The notes under the pieces were generated by a model. The model was not told the DNA's origin, made no database searches, and saw only the letters and a program-made list of their open reading frames with translations. From Kribbella capetownensis (GTDB lineage Bacteria; Actinomycetota; Actinomycetes; Propionibacteriales; Kribbellaceae), in NCBI RefSeq assembly GCF_004331485.1, contig NZ_SJKD01000001.1:682001-746000 (forward strand): a DNA stretch of 64,000 bases, read 5' to 3'. Numbering within the stretch: the stretch's first letter is position 1; the number at the start of each line of letters is the position of its first letter. The translations under genes were made by a program, and so were the position numbers. Positions 42,604 to 52,403 of the stretch are shown here, in pieces.

Positions 42604-43665
42604 GGCTTCGGCGTACCAGGGTTTGATGACCTGGTCGATGATCGCGAGGCGTTCGTCGAACGGGAGGAACGCGGACTTCATCGCGTTGATGGCGAACCAG
42701 CGGAAGTCGGCCAGGCCGTAGTCGAAGGCCTCGGCGAGCAGGGTCAGTTCGCGGCCCATCGACGTACCGCTCATCAGGCGGTTGTCGGTGTTGACCGTGA
42801 CCCGGAACCGGAGTTTGGCGAGCAGGCCGATCGGGTGGTCGGCGATCGACTCGGCCGCGCCGGTCTGCAGGTTCGAGCTCGGGCACATCTCGAGCGGGAT
42901 CCGCCGGTCCCGCACGTACGCCGCCAGCAGTCCGAGCTCGGCCTTGTCGGTATCCGGGTCGTAGTTGATGTCGTCGATGATCCGGACGCCGTGGCCGAGC
43001 CGGTCGGCGCCGCACCACTGGATCGCCTGCCAGATCGACGGCAGGCCGAACGCCTCGCCGGCGTGGATGGTGAAGTGCGCGTTCTCCCGCTGCAGGTACT
43101 CGAACGCGTCCAGGTGGCGGGTGGGCGGGTAGCCGGCCTCGGCGCCGGCGATGTCGAACCCGACCACGCCGGCGTCCCGGTACGCGACCGCGAGCTCGGC
43201 GATCTCCATCGAACGGGCCTTGTGCCGCATCGCGGTCAGCAGCTGGCGCGCGACGATCGGCCGCTCCGCTGTCGCCATCCCGTGCTCGAACCCCTCGTGG
43301 ACCGCGTCGACCACGTCCTCCAGCGAGAGCCCGCCGTTCAGGTGCTGCTCCGGTGCGTACCGCACCTCGGCGTACACCACGCCGTCCGCCGCCAGATCCT
43401 GCACGCACTCGCTCGCCACGCGCTTGATCGCTTCGGCGTTCTGCATCACCGCAACGGTGTGGTCGAACGTCTCCAGGTACCGCTCCAGCGACCCCGAGTC
43501 CGCCGACTCGACGAACCACTCCCCGAGCTCCCTGGCATCGGACCGTGGCAGGACATGCCCGATCTCCTGCGCCAGCTCCAGCACCGTCTCCGGCCGCAAC
43601 CCACCATCGAGGTGGTCATGCAGAAGAACCTTCGGTGCCGCGCTCAACTGCTCGGGAGTAATCAT
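42586..43665 (-). CDS. add: adenosine deaminase
   Basis: Cytosolic zinc enzyme converting adenosine or deoxyadenosine to inosine. From ATG 43663-43665 the 359-residue protein shows [16 protein letters not shown] (zinc His pair), HAGEAFG with the catalytic Glu near residue 200, GHGVRI (His), and [12 protein letters not shown] with the metal Asp near residue 300. All catalytic positions are present. It begins a divergent pair with an ABC exporter 76 bases away; the spacer holds imperfect inverted repeats (GCACCG at 43681, CGGTGC at 43717). Confidence 0.93.
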   Translation of the reverse strand: MITPEQLSAAPKVLLHDHLDGGLRPETVLELAQEIGHVLPRSDARELGEWFVESADSGSLERYLETFDHTVAVMQNAEAIKRVASECVQDLAADGVVYAEVRYAPEQHLNGGLSLEDVVDAVHEGFEHGMATAERPIVARQLLTAMRHKARSMEIAELAVAYRDAGVVGFDIAGAEAGYPPTRHLDAFEYLQRENAHFTIHAGEAFGLPSIWQAIQWCGADRLGHGVRIIDDINYDPDTDKAELGLLAAYVRDRRIPLEMCPSSNLQTGAAESIADHPIGLLAKLRFRVTVNTDNRLMSGTSMGRELTLLAEAFDYGLADFRWFAINAMKSAFLPFDERLAIIDQVIKPWYAEALAEAK

Positions 43666-43741
43666 GCCGCCATGGTGCCAGCACCGGGGGATCCGGCAAA
43701 TGTCCAAGATTTCCGTCGGTGCACCGTGCCATGGTGAGGAA

Positions 43742-45556
43742 ATGATCAGCCGCCTGCGTCGTCGGCCCGAATGGCAGTTCTTCGCGGTTCTGCCCAAGGC
43801 GGACCCGCTGCTGGCCGCGGTCTGGTGGCTGCTCCTGCTGGCCCGCGGCGCGCTGCCTGCGGTCTTCGCGATCGCCATGGGGTCGATGGTCGGTGCGGTC
43901 CAGCACGGGTCTGCCCTGGCTGCTCCGCTGACCTTCATGGGTACGACGTTCATCCTGCTCCAAGTGCTCACGCCCGTACATCAGGCCGTCAGCGCCAACC
44001 TCGGCAGCCGGGTCGCGGCCTGGCTCAACGACGCACTCGCGGAGGCCTGTGTGGGACCGCCGGGGATCGGCCACCTCGAGGACCCAGAGCTCGCCGAGGA
44101 CCTGACCGTGGCGCGTGAGTTCGACCGCGGCCAGACCGGTCCACCGATGTACATGAACGTCGACTTCGCCGCGGGCGGCCTGGTCGAGCTCGCCGGCGGT
44201 GTCGCGTCCGCGGTGGTGCTGTTCGGGTTCAACTGGTGGGCGCCGTTGCTGCTCGTCGGTGCCTGGTCGGCAACGCACTGGCTGCTCCGGGAGAGTGGTG
44301 TCTGGCGGGACCGGAACACGACCGAGGTTCGATCGGCGCAGCGGCATGCCGACTACGCCTATCGACTGGCCGTCGAGCCGGACGCGGCGAAGGAGGTCCG
44401 GCTGTTCGGCCTGGCCGACTGGACCGTGCAGCGGTTCACCGATCGGCGCCGGCGGCTGTTCGAGTTGCAGCACGCCGCGACGCGGCTGCGGGAACGCCCG
44501 ATGATCTGGTGTCTCCTCATCGTCACGGTGGCCAACGGCCTCGTCTTCTGGGCGCTCGGAGCGGCCGCGATCGACGGACGGCTGGACCTCGACCGGCTGG
44601 TGGTGTTCGCCCAGGTCGCGATCGGGGTCAGCATGATCGCGTTCGGTGGTCTGAACTGGGTCCTCGACGGAGCGGCGGCACCAGTGGTCGCCGTACAGCG
44701 ACTGGAGCCCGCGATGGCACCGGCCGGTGCACTGACGCCCGCCCGGCGACCGGTCGCTGCTGCTGCGCCCGTCCGCGGGAGAGCGGTCGCGATCGAGATC
44801 CGTGACCTGAGTTTCCGGTATCCGCACGCCACCCAGCCGGTCTTCGACGGACTCGATCTGACCGTTCCGGCGGGCTCGTCGCTGGCCGTCGTCGGCCAGA
44901 ACGGCGCCGGCAAAACCACACTGGCCAAGCTGCTGTGCCGGTTGTACGACCCGGACGCCGGATCGATCGAGGTCGACGGGGACGACCTGCGTGACCTCGA
45001 CACCGACGGCTGGCGGACCCGCGTCACCGCCGTCTTCCAGGACTTTCTGCGGCTCGAGCTCCCGGTGCGGGACAACGTCGCACCGGCCGGTGCTCCGGAG
45101 GCGGACATCCTGGCCGCACTCGTGGACGCCGGTGCCGGCGACCTGGCCGGCCTCGACACCCGGCTGGCCACGGGGTACGGCGACGGCATCGACCTGTCCG
45201 GGGGTCAGTGGCAACGGATCGCGCTCGCGCGTGCGCTGTGCGCCGTTCGGCAGGGCGCCGGACTGGTGCTGCTCGACGAGCCGACCGCCCAACTGGATGT
45301 CCGCGGCGAGGCGGCGATCTTCGACCGCATTCTGACGGCGACCCGCGATGTCACCACGATCCTGATCTCGCACCGGTTCTCGACCGTCCGGCATGCCGAC
45401 CGGATCTGTGTTCTCGAGACCGGCCGGGTCGTCGAGCTCGGCAGCCACGAGGAGCTGATGGACGTCGGTGGGCGGTACCGGACGATGTTCGACCTGCAGG
45501 CCCAGCGCTTCACCGCGGAGGTCGACGAACAGGGGATGAGCTATGACACGCTCTGA
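43742..45556 (+). CDS. ABC exporter half-transporter (first of second pair)
   Basis: A 604-residue fused membrane/ATPase protein. Helices occupy about residues 20-310. The nucleotide-binding domain is canonical: GQNGAGKTT near residue 385, [10 protein letters not shown] in the Q-loop region, signature LSGGQWQR, Walker [13 protein letters not shown] and ISHRFST. ATG 43742 has GAGGA immediately upstream. The end overlaps the next half-transporter by 14 bases, so the two are made together. Proteins of this pair type often export peptides or lipids, but the cargo is not indicated. Confidence 0.9.
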   Translation: MISRLRRRPEWQFFAVLPKADPLLAAVWWLLLLARGALPAVFAIAMGSMVGAVQHGSALAAPLTFMGTTFILLQVLTPVHQAVSANLGSRVAAWLNDALAEACVGPPGIGHLEDPELAEDLTVAREFDRGQTGPPMYMNVDFAAGGLVELAGGVASAVVLFGFNWWAPLLLVGAWSATHWLLRESGVWRDRNTTEVRSAQRHADYAYRLAVEPDAAKEVRLFGLADWTVQRFTDRRRRLFELQHAATRLRERPMIWCLLIVTVANGLVFWALGAAAIDGRLDLDRLVVFAQVAIGVSMIAFGGLNWVLDGAAAPVVAVQRLEPAMAPAGALTPARRPVAAAAPVRGRAVAIEIRDLSFRYPHATQPVFDGLDLTVPAGSSLAVVGQNGAGKTTLAKLLCRLYDPDAGSIEVDGDDLRDLDTDGWRTRVTAVFQDFLRLELPVRDNVAPAGAPEADILAALVDAGAGDLAGLDTRLATGYGDGIDLSGGQWQRIALARALCAVRQGAGLVLLDEPTAQLDVRGEAAIFDRILTATRDVTTILISHRFSTVRHADRICVLETGRVVELGSHEELMDVGGRYRTMFDLQAQRFTAEVDEQGMSYDTL

Positions 45557-47336
45557 TATCGACGACCTGCCCAAAGCCGTGCCGGCCATGTGGCGGCTGT
45601 GCCGACTGGGCTATCAGCACGAGCCGCGGCTCCTGGTCTTCGCGTTCGGGATGACTTTGCTGGCCGCACTGCCGGACGCGTTGCTCGCGTTGTGGCTCGC
45701 GGTGCTCGCTGAGGGTGTTCTGCAGGACGACCGGCGAGCCGTTCTGCTGGCCGTGAGCGGGCTCGCGCTGTCCGTCACGGCGACGTGGTTCCTGCGCACG
45801 CTGTCGGCCCGGGTCTCCCGCCGATTCCGGGACCGCGTCACGATCATGCTCGAGGCCCACGTGGCCCGGCTGCAGGCGTCCGTCGCCACCGTCGAGCACC
45901 ACGAACACCGCGACTTCCTGGACCGCCTGTCGGTCCTGCGCAAGCAGGTGTTCGTGCTCGACCACATGTACATGTCGCTGTTCTCGACCTGCGGCTGGAT
46001 CCTCCGGCTCGGGGTGACCGTCGCTCTGCTGATGTCGATCCATCCGGCGCTCGTGCTCCTCTTGGTGTTCGCGCTGCCCACCGTCCTCAGCTCGAGCTGG
46101 CGGCCGGGCGTCGAGCGCGCGGTCGAGGAGCAGTACGCCGCCAACAGCCGCCTGGCCGAGCATCTGTTCAAGACCGCGACCACACCCGCTCCGGGCAAGG
46201 AGGTCCGCGTGCTCGGCATCGGTCGCGACCTAGTGGTGAACCGTCGTCGCGAGTGGGAGCGGTGGTACGCCCCGATGGCCGCGGCCCGCTGGACCAGCGC
46301 CGCCTGGCATGCCGCCGCCTGGGCTGTCTTCGGCGCTGCCTATGTCGGCGCCGTCCTGTTCGTCGCGTCCGGACTGAACGGCTCGGTGGGTCAGGTGTTG
46401 CTGATCCTCGCGGCCGGGGCGCGGTTGTCGTCGTACATCGGTGCGACCGTCGGCGAGATCGGCTTCCTGCGCGGAATCTGGCTGGACGGATCCCGGCGAC
46501 TGGTCTGGCTGGAGAACTACGCGGCCTCGTTCGACACCACCGCGGATCTGCCGGCGCCCGACCAGCTCACCGATGGCATCCGGCTGGAGCATGTCTCGTT
46601 CTCTTACGCCGGATCCGAACGACCTGCTCTGGATGGCGTCGAGCTACGACTGCCGGCGGGCAAGGTGATCGCCGTCGTCGGCGAGAACGGCGCCGGCAAA
46701 TCCACCTTGGTGAAGCTGATCTGCAAGATGTACGAGCCGACCGATGGACGAGTTCTGGTGGACGGGCAGCCACTGGACCGGATGCCGGCCGAGGCGTGGC
46801 GGCTGAAGATCGCCGGCGCCTTCCAGGACTTCTTCCGGTTCGAGTTCCGGGCCGACCACAGCGTCGGGCTCGGGGATCTGCCGAGGCTGGACGACGAAGC
46901 GGCCGTCGCCTCTGCCGTCGGACGGGCCGGTGCCGAGGATGTCGTGGAGCGGCTCGAGGCTGGGCTGAACACGCAGCTCGGCTCGACCTGGCCGGGTGGA
47001 GCGGAGATCAGCTTCGGGCAGTGGCAGAAGCTGGCGCTGGCTCGTGGCTTCATGCGGGACCGGCCGTTGCTGCTGGTGCTCGACGAACCGACCGCCGCGC
47101 TGGATGCCGAGACCGAACACGCCCTGTTCGAGCGGTACGCGGCGGCGGCCAGGAACAGCACGGACGGACGGATCACGATCCTTGTCTCACACCGCTTCTC
47201 GACGGTGCGGATGGCCGATCTGATCGTGGTCCTGGACGGTGCCCGGTTGGTCGAGACGGGAACACACGACGAACTCATGGCCCGCAACGGCCACTACGCC
47301 GAGCTCTACCGAATCCAGGCCGCCGCCTACCACTGA
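45543..47336 (+). CDS. ABC exporter half-transporter (second of second pair)
   Basis: A 597-residue membrane/ATPase protein partnering the preceding gene. Walker A GENGAGKST near residue 385, AFQDFFRFEF, Walker B LLVLDEPTAALD and VSHRFST are normal. The signature motif reads ISFGQWQK, with Phe at the second usually Gly position; whether this weakens one ATP site is open. The SVATVEHHEHRDFLDRLSVLR segment near residue 115 is in the intracellular loop region. Convergent with the DUF385 gene, six bases away. Confidence 0.9.
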   Translation: MTRSDIDDLPKAVPAMWRLCRLGYQHEPRLLVFAFGMTLLAALPDALLALWLAVLAEGVLQDDRRAVLLAVSGLALSVTATWFLRTLSARVSRRFRDRVTIMLEAHVARLQASVATVEHHEHRDFLDRLSVLRKQVFVLDHMYMSLFSTCGWILRLGVTVALLMSIHPALVLLLVFALPTVLSSSWRPGVERAVEEQYAANSRLAEHLFKTATTPAPGKEVRVLGIGRDLVVNRRREWERWYAPMAAARWTSAAWHAAAWAVFGAAYVGAVLFVASGLNGSVGQVLLILAAGARLSSYIGATVGEIGFLRGIWLDGSRRLVWLENYAASFDTTADLPAPDQLTDGIRLEHVSFSYAGSERPALDGVELRLPAGKVIAVVGENGAGKSTLVKLICKMYEPTDGRVLVDGQPLDRMPAEAWRLKIAGAFQDFFRFEFRADHSVGLGDLPRLDDEAAVASAVGRAGAEDVVERLEAGLNTQLGSTWPGGAEISFGQWQKLALARGFMRDRPLLLVLDEPTAALDAETEHALFERYAAAARNSTDGRITILVSHRFSTVRMADLIVVLDGARLVETGTHDELMARNGHYAELYRIQAAAYH

Positions 47337-47342
47337 TGCCAC

Positions 47343-47816
47343 TCAGACGGAGTGGATCTTGAAGACGGGGACGCCGGGGGCGATGTGCAGGAGGGTTTCC
47401 TCGGGGGAGTTCTTGGTGACGTCGCCGCTGAAGAAGGTGCCGACCTCCCAGGCCCACTTCTTCAGGTAGAGGCGGAGGACGGGGAGCTTGTCGGCATTGG
47501 GGACCTCCTCGGCGCGGAAGGTCTCGATCTTGCGGCCCAGTTGGAGCCGGCCCTCGTTGCTGGCGCGGAGGTTCTTCACCCACTGGGTGTGGCCGCGGGG
47601 CGCGACCAGGTAGCGCTGACCGTCGAGGACCAGGAGGTTGACGGGGGTGCTCCGCCAGTCGCCGGTCTTGCGTCCGCGGACAGATAGGACCCGGCTGCCC
47701 ATCAGGCTGATCCCGAGCTTGGTGAAGCGGGCGACGATCCGGTTGAAGATCCGCATGCTGCCGTCGGCAGCGGTGATCACGCGGTTGGCGTCGTAGGTCT
47801 GCTTGTACTCCGGCAT
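47343..47816 (-). CDS. DUF385 family nitroreductase-like (deazaflavin F420-type) oxidoreductase
   Basis: A 157-residue split-barrel protein of the Ddn-like family, members of which use cofactor F420 in actinobacteria. Typical segments are VRGRKTGDWRSTPVNLLVLDGQRYLVAPRGHTQWVKNLRAS, which form the cofactor-binding barrel. It is divergent from a TetR regulator; three copies of a palindromic operator lie between them, one located within its likely 5' untranslated region, so it is almost certainly the regulator's target. Substrate unknown. Confidence 0.88.
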   Translation of the reverse strand: MPEYKQTYDANRVITAADGSMRIFNRIVARFTKLGISLMGSRVLSVRGRKTGDWRSTPVNLLVLDGQRYLVAPRGHTQWVKNLRASNEGRLQLGRKIETFRAEEVPNADKLPVLRLYLKKWAWEVGTFFSGDVTKNSPEETLLHIAPGVPVFKIHSV

Positions 47817-47838
47817 CGTGGTGCCCTTCTCCGTTTGC

Positions 47839-47915
47839 GAGAGCGGTGCTCTCTGTTGTGATCAGTGAACACCGGAGCAGCGCTCCTTGTCAAGAGCACT
47901 GCTCTCGATTTTATG
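47839..47915. promoter_or_regulatory. divergent TetR-type promoters with three palindromic operators
   Basis: Three related palindromes: GAGAGCGGTGCTCTC (47839-47853), GGAGCAGCGCTCC (47874-47886) and AGAGCACTGCTCT (47893-47905). The third fills the 17-base spacer between TTGTCA (47887-47892) and TTTATG (47910-47915), the plus-strand promoter. The second fills the spacer of a minus-strand promoter with TTGACA at 47893-47888 and GTTCAC (or TTCACT) as -10. The first lies downstream of that minus-strand promoter. The two -35 elements overlap as TTGTCAA. Confidence 0.7.
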
Positions 47916-47928
47916 GCACACTGCCTCT

Positions 47929-48621
47929 ATGAACGCCGGACGCACCGCACGCGAGAGAGCCCGCGCCGAGCTCACCGAGGAGATCAAGGCGGCCGCCCGC
48001 CGGCAGCTCGCGACCGAGGGAGCCGAGTCGCTGTCGCTGCGCGCGATCTCGCGCGAGCTCGGCATGGTGTCGTCCGCCCTCTACCGGTATTTCCCGAGCC
48101 GCGACGACCTACTCACCGCTCTGATCATCGACGCGTACGACGCTCTCGGTATGGCGGCCGAGTCGGCCGCAGCGAAGGACTACGAGCACCCGCTCCAGGC
48201 ATGGCTCGCGGTGTGCGCCGCCCTGCGTGAGTGGGCACGCACCAACCCACACGAGTACGCCCTGATCTACGGCTCACCGATCAGCGGCTACCAAGCACCG
48301 CAGGCGACGGTCGAGCCCGCCGCCCGGACGCCGATCGTCCTGCTGCGCATCGTGAGCCAGGCCCACGCGGAGGGCTGGCTCAAGCTTCTCGATGACGCGC
48401 CGGAGCCCACCGGCAAGCTGCCCGAACAGCTCGACGTGATTGCCGAGATCGCTCCCGGCGTACCGCACCGGATCCTGCTGCGGGTGGTGATCGCGTGGAC
48501 CCAACTGTTCGGGATGATCAGCTTCGAGTTGTTCGGTCAGCTGGTCGGGACGATGGATCCAGCCGACGACTTCTACGATGCGGCCACCCGGCAGATGGCC
48601 AAGTTCATCGGCCTCAGCTGA
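47929..48621 (+). CDS. TetR/AcrR family transcriptional regulator
   Basis: A 230-residue repressor. ATG 47929 gives MNAGRTARERARAEL; the helix-turn-helix is AESLSLRAISRELGMVSSALYRYFPSRDDLLTALI (about residues 32-66). The C-terminal domain contains ARTNPHEYALIYGSPISGY, typical of the TetR_C_13/WHG subgroup. It is expected to repress itself and the divergent F420-type oxidoreductase through the repeated operators between them. The last eight bases overlap the convergent aat gene. Confidence 0.9.
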   Translation: MNAGRTARERARAELTEEIKAAARRQLATEGAESLSLRAISRELGMVSSALYRYFPSRDDLLTALIIDAYDALGMAAESAAAKDYEHPLQAWLAVCAALREWARTNPHEYALIYGSPISGYQAPQATVEPAARTPIVLLRIVSQAHAEGWLKLLDDAPEPTGKLPEQLDVIAEIAPGVPHRILLRVVIAWTQLFGMISFELFGQLVGTMDPADDFYDAATRQMAKFIGLS

Positions 48622-49279
48622 AAGCCTTGGGTAGCGGCAGTTTCACAGCCTCCGCGACCCGGCGTACATAGGCCTCCCGAGGGATCGAGACCGCGCCGAG
48701 CGTGGCCAAATGGTCCGTCACCCACTGGATGTCGAGAACGCGGTCGGCGGCGTACTCGTCGTCCAGCAGCTCGACCAGCCCGGCCACCGCAGCCTTCGAC
48801 CCGTCGGTCTTGTGGTGGAACATCGACTCCCCGGCGAACAGCCCGCCGATCGCGACGCCGTACAGGCCGCCCGCGAGCTCGTCGCCGTCCCAGGCCTCGA
48901 CCGAGTGCACCCAGCCGAGCCGGTGCAGTTCGGTGTACGACGCGATGATGTCCCGGTCGATCCACGAGCCGGGCCGGCGCGGATCGGCGCAAGCCCGGAT
49001 GACCTGGTCGAACGCGGTGTTCACCCGGATCTCGAACTTGCTCCGCGCCCGCCGTACCGTCCGCGACGGCCTGTACCCGGCCACCTCGATCACACCCCGA
49101 TCGACCGGCGACCACCACAGCACCGAACCCCGGTGGTCCGGCATCGGGAACAACCCCGCCCGGTACGCCGCCAGTACCGTCCCCGGAGCCAGATCCGCGC
49201 CACCCGCGACCACGTCACTCGCCCCAGCGACCGCCACCGGCGGAAACTCCCAGACAGACCCAGCAGGCTCGACAGGCAC
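48614..49279 (-). CDS. aat: leucyl/phenylalanyl-tRNA--protein transferase
   Basis: Transfers Leu or Phe to N-terminal Arg or Lys of proteins, marking them for ClpS/ClpAP-type degradation (N-degron pathway). From GTG 49277-49279 the protein has 221 residues and starts VPVEPAGSVWEFPP; the family signature GLFPMPDHRGSVLWWSPVDRGV is at about residues 38-60, followed by YTELHRLGWVHSVEAWDGDELAGGLYGV and GESMFHHKTDGSK. Length and motif order fit well. GGAGG lies very close ahead of the GTG. Confidence 0.9.
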   Translation of the reverse strand: MPVEPAGSVWEFPPVAVAGASDVVAGGADLAPGTVLAAYRAGLFPMPDHRGSVLWWSPVDRGVIEVAGYRPSRTVRRARSKFEIRVNTAFDQVIRACADPRRPGSWIDRDIIASYTELHRLGWVHSVEAWDGDELAGGLYGVAIGGLFAGESMFHHKTDGSKAAVAGLVELLDDEYAADRVLDIQWVTDHLATLGAVSIPREAYVRRVAEAVKLPLPKAFS

Positions 49280-49470
49280 CCCTCCATCCTGGACCACGCC
49301 ACATCGACCCGCCCCGCCCACCCAGCGGTGACCGGCCACACACCCAGCGCAGGCGGGGGCGCGGCCACCTAGGGGACACCAAGGGTTTCTCCCGAGTGGC
49401 GGCGATCCGGGAGCCACGTAGAGTTGAAGCACGCCCCGACTCCGTCGCGGGGAGGGCCGGAAGGAGCACC

Positions 49471-50166
49471 GTGGCCGGAGTAGCCAAGTTCGTCGCCAGC
49501 AGTCTCGCGCCCGCCGCGCAGCGGTTCGCACCCCAGGCCGCGGCGGGTGTCCTGCGCCAGATTCTCGAGGTCGCGATCGACGGCTACCAGCGGTTCCCCG
49601 GCGCGGAGCAGGTCGCCGAGGCCAAGCTGGCGAGGGTCGAGAACGATCCGCAGCTCGCGATCGACGCGGTGATCGACCAGCACATCCGGCTGGCCGGCGT
49701 CCAGGGCTTCGTCACCAGCATCGGCGGCCTCGTCACGTTCCCGGTCGCCCTGCCTGCGAACATGACCGGCATCGCGATCGTCCAGGCCCGCATGGTGGCC
49801 GCGATCGCCCACATCCGCGGCTACGACCTGGACGACCCGCGCGTTCGCACCGCGGTCATCACCTGCATGCTCGGCGAGGACGGCGTCACCGACCGGCTGA
49901 AGAAGTCGAGCCTGCCGACGTCGCCGCTCGGAATCGCGACCGCACCCGTGTTCGACCCCGAGCTGGACCGCCTGGTGTCCGGTGAGGTCGTCGCGGAGCT
50001 GATCGCCCGGATCAGCGGCAAGCGGATGGCGCTCACCGTCACCCGCCGGATCCCGCTGCTCGGTGGCGCGGTCGGTGCCACCGTCGACGGCTTTGCGACG
50101 TACCGGATCGGTCAGTACGCCGACAAGAGTCTGATCCGGCGCATCCGCCGGCCGATCGAGCCCTGA
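49471..50166 (+). CDS. EcsC family protein
   Basis: A 231-residue protein named after Bacillus EcsC, whose molecular role is not settled. GTG 49471 follows AAGGAG with four bases between. The core GGLVTFPVALPANMTGIAIVQARMVAAIAHIRGYDLDDPRVRTAVITCMLGED (about residues 88-140, quoted here as start and end: GGLVTFPVALP to ITCMLG) is characteristic. The C-terminal glycine-rich segment GGAVGATVDGFATYRIGQYA is also typical and may be membrane-associated. The VOC gene starts five bases later. Confidence 0.82.
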   Translation: MAGVAKFVASSLAPAAQRFAPQAAAGVLRQILEVAIDGYQRFPGAEQVAEAKLARVENDPQLAIDAVIDQHIRLAGVQGFVTSIGGLVTFPVALPANMTGIAIVQARMVAAIAHIRGYDLDDPRVRTAVITCMLGEDGVTDRLKKSSLPTSPLGIATAPVFDPELDRLVSGEVVAELIARISGKRMALTVTRRIPLLGGAVGATVDGFATYRIGQYADKSLIRRIRRPIEP

Positions 50167-50171
50167 CGAGC

Positions 50172-50558
50172 GTGGTCGCGCCGTTCTGGGGGCCGACGCT
50201 CGACTGTCCGGACCCGCTGGAGCTGGGCGAGTTCTACCAGCGCGTTGCGGGTGGTGAGCTGGCCGTCGTTCACGAGGCCTTCGTGGAGCTGAGGTTCGAG
50301 ACGTACAGCCTCGGCTTCCAGCGCGACCTGAACCACCGGGCGCCGACCTGGCCGGATCCGCGCGTGCCGCAGCAGTGCCACCTCGACTTCATGGCGGCGG
50401 ACCTGGACGCGGGACAGGCCCGCGTCATCGAGGCGGGCGCGATCCCGAGCGCGCTCCAGCCGGAGCCGTCGGTGTTCCGGGTCTTCCTCGACCCGGCCGG
50501 ACACCCGTTCTGCCTGACCACCTGGCGTACGCCGAGCGGTCCGCCCAAGTCCCGCTGA
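50172..50558 (+). CDS. VOC (glyoxalase-like) family protein
   Basis: A 128-residue single-domain protein of the vicinal-oxygen-chelate superfamily. Typical strands: GPTLDCPDPLELGEFYQRVAG at the N-terminus, QQCHLDFMAADLDAGQARVI near residue 70 (metal-ligand His), and FLDPAGHPFCLTTW near residue 108. The GTG at 50172 lies five bases behind the EcsC gene and probably shares its transcript. Substrate unknown; similar proteins are found by the dozen in actinomycetes. Confidence 0.8.
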   Translation: MVAPFWGPTLDCPDPLELGEFYQRVAGGELAVVHEAFVELRFETYSLGFQRDLNHRAPTWPDPRVPQQCHLDFMAADLDAGQARVIEAGAIPSALQPEPSVFRVFLDPAGHPFCLTTWRTPSGPPKSR

Positions 50559-50561
50559 CCG

Positions 50562-51401
50562 TCAGACCGCGGCCGACTCCACCGACCGTCGGGTCATCGG
50601 GAGCCGGCTGCGCGTCTCCTCGTCGGCCGGTGTCTCGACGAACAACACCAGGTCTGGATGCGCGGGCACGGCCAGCTCGGTGACGGTGAAATGCAGCTCA
50701 CCGGCCACCGGATGCAGGATGTGGCGCGGACGCGGACTGCACGCGGCGACCTCGTGCCGGGACCAGAGCTGAGCGAACTCCGGACTCAGCTTCTGCAGCC
50801 GCTCCAGGTCCGTCTCCCAGTCGGGGTCGCCGACATGTTCGCCGTACGCGGAGCGCAGCCGGCCGACCAGATACGGAACCTCGGTGTCGTAGTTGAGCAG
50901 CTGCTGCCGGGCGGTCGGCTCGGTGACGACGCACCAGAGCAGGTTCTTGTGGATGCAGGGCAGGGCATGCCAGTCGTGGAACAGATCGAGGTACGCCGCG
51001 TTGGTCCGGACGATGTCGAACCGGGTGTTCGTGATCACCGCGGGCAACGGGTCGAGCGCGGCGAGGATCTCGGCGAACACCTGCTCGTCCGCGCACAGGC
51101 TCGTACTCGGCGGGCGCGCCGGAGTCGCCTCGGCCAGGCGATACAGGTGTTCGCGCTCGATCGAGCTCAGTCGGAGCGTCCCGGCGACCGCATCGAGGAC
51201 CTGTCCGCTGGCATTGATCGGCCGGCCCTGCTCGAGCCAGGTGTACCAAGTCACGCCGACCCCGGCGAGCTGGGCGAGCTCCTCGCGGCGCAGTCCGGGC
51301 GTACGACGCCGCCCGCCGGCGGGCAGGCCGACGTCCTCGGGGGACACCCGGGCGCGGCGCGCCTTCAGGAAGTCCCCCAGCTCGGTCCGGCGATCAGTCA
51401 C
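50562..51401 (-). CDS. XRE-type helix-turn-helix regulator with MmyB-like ligand domain
   Basis: A 279-residue regulator. The N-terminal helix-turn-helix is RREELAQLAGVGVTWYTWLEQGR (about residues 38-60) preceded by GGRRRTPGLRREEL, which is the hallmark of this actinobacterial group. From about residue 110 a PAS-like MmyB ligand-binding domain follows (LDPLPAVITNTRFDIVRTNAAYLDLF, then FTVTELAVPAHPDLVLFVETP). Homologues often bind fatty acids or other lipids. GTG 51399-51401 is the start. It is convergent with the VOC gene, three bases apart; its target gene is unclear. Confidence 0.87.
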   Translation of the reverse strand: MTDRRTELGDFLKARRARVSPEDVGLPAGGRRRTPGLRREELAQLAGVGVTWYTWLEQGRPINASGQVLDAVAGTLRLSSIEREHLYRLAEATPARPPSTSLCADEQVFAEILAALDPLPAVITNTRFDIVRTNAAYLDLFHDWHALPCIHKNLLWCVVTEPTARQQLLNYDTEVPYLVGRLRSAYGEHVGDPDWETDLERLQKLSPEFAQLWSRHEVAACSPRPRHILHPVAGELHFTVTELAVPAHPDLVLFVETPADEETRSRLPMTRRSVESAAV

Positions 51402-51442
51402 CCGACCATCCTGACCGCACCCACCGACAATTTCCCACCGGA

Positions 51443-52369
51443 TTATCCGGCGAGCGCCTGCACCACCCGGCTCGGCGACGGCTTGCCCAGCTGCCCGGCC
51501 ATCCAGACGCTGGTGGCGACCAGCTTCTCCAGGTCGACACCGGTCTCGATGCCGAGGCCGTCGAGCTGCCAGAGCAGGTCCTCGGTGGCCAAGTTGCCGG
51601 TCGCGCTCTCGGCGTACGGGCAACCACCAAGGCCACCGGCGGAGCTGTCGACTGTGGTGACGCCGGCACGGAGCGCGGTCAACGTGTTGGCGAGAGCCTG
51701 CCCGTAGGTGTCGTGGAAGTGCACAGCCAACTCGTCGACGCCCACTCCGGCCGCATCGAACGCCGCGATCAGCGCGGTCACCTGGCCCGGCGTCGCCACC
51801 CCGATCGTGTCGCCCAGAGACAGCTCGTGGCACCCGAGCTCGACCAGCCGCGCACCGACCTTCACGACCTGATCGATCGGTACGTCGCCCTCCCACGGGT
51901 CGCCGTAACACATCGACACGTAGCCACGGACCGTCAGCCCTTCGGCCAACGCGCGCTGGATCGTCGGGGTGAACATCGCGAACTGGTCGTCCAGCGTGGA
52001 GTTCAGGTTCTTCGCGGCGAAGGTCTCAGTAGCGCTCGCGAAGATCGCGATCTCCCGCACGTCCGCGGCCAGAGCCCGGTCGAGACCACGCTCGTTCGGG
52101 ACCAGCACCGGCGCCCGGACCACTTCCGGCAGGTCCAGCCGCTCGAGCAGTTCCGCGGCGTCGGCGAGCTGCGGCACCCACTTCGGGTGCACGAAGCTGG
52201 TCGTCTCGATGGTCGTCAGCCCGGCGTCCACGAGCCGCTGGATGAACTCGGCCTTGACCGCCACGTCGACGATCGCTGACTCGTTCTGCAGTCCGTCGCG
52301 GGGACCGACCTCGTAGATCGTGACCCGGCCGGGCAGTCCGTCGGCCCGCTCCACCTGCGGCTTCCGCAT
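51443..52369 (-). CDS. hydroxymethylglutaryl-CoA lyase (HMGL-like)
   Basis: TIM-barrel lyase of 308 residues that splits HMG-CoA into acetoacetate and acetyl-CoA, or acts on a close analogue. The N-terminal YEVGPRDGLQNE (substrate and metal Asp), SATETFAAKNLN, the metal HFHDTYGQAL with His-x-His, and the cysteine loop GGCPYAESATGNLATED are all present. ATG 52367-52369 is chosen because GGAGGG lies seven bases ahead. No leucine-degradation partner is next to it; a divergent GNAT gene starts 34 bases away. Confidence 0.9.
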   Translation of the reverse strand: MRKPQVERADGLPGRVTIYEVGPRDGLQNESAIVDVAVKAEFIQRLVDAGLTTIETTSFVHPKWVPQLADAAELLERLDLPEVVRAPVLVPNERGLDRALAADVREIAIFASATETFAAKNLNSTLDDQFAMFTPTIQRALAEGLTVRGYVSMCYGDPWEGDVPIDQVVKVGARLVELGCHELSLGDTIGVATPGQVTALIAAFDAAGVGVDELAVHFHDTYGQALANTLTALRAGVTTVDSSAGGLGGCPYAESATGNLATEDLLWQLDGLGIETGVDLEKLVATSVWMAGQLGKPSPSRVVQALAG

Positions 52370-52403
52370 GTTCTTGCCCTCCGTACCGCCGACAATGGTC
52401 GTG

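Noticed and set aside
43669..43737. GCCATGGTG direct repeat and GCACCG/CGGTGC arms between add and the exporter
   Set aside because: Arms are short and the match is imperfect; could be chance in a GC-rich spacer, so only mentioned under the gene entry.
43616..45589. 657-codon minus-strand frame opposite the first exporter of the second pair
   Set aside because: Shadow of the plus-strand ABC gene, which shows complete Walker A, signature and Walker B motifs.
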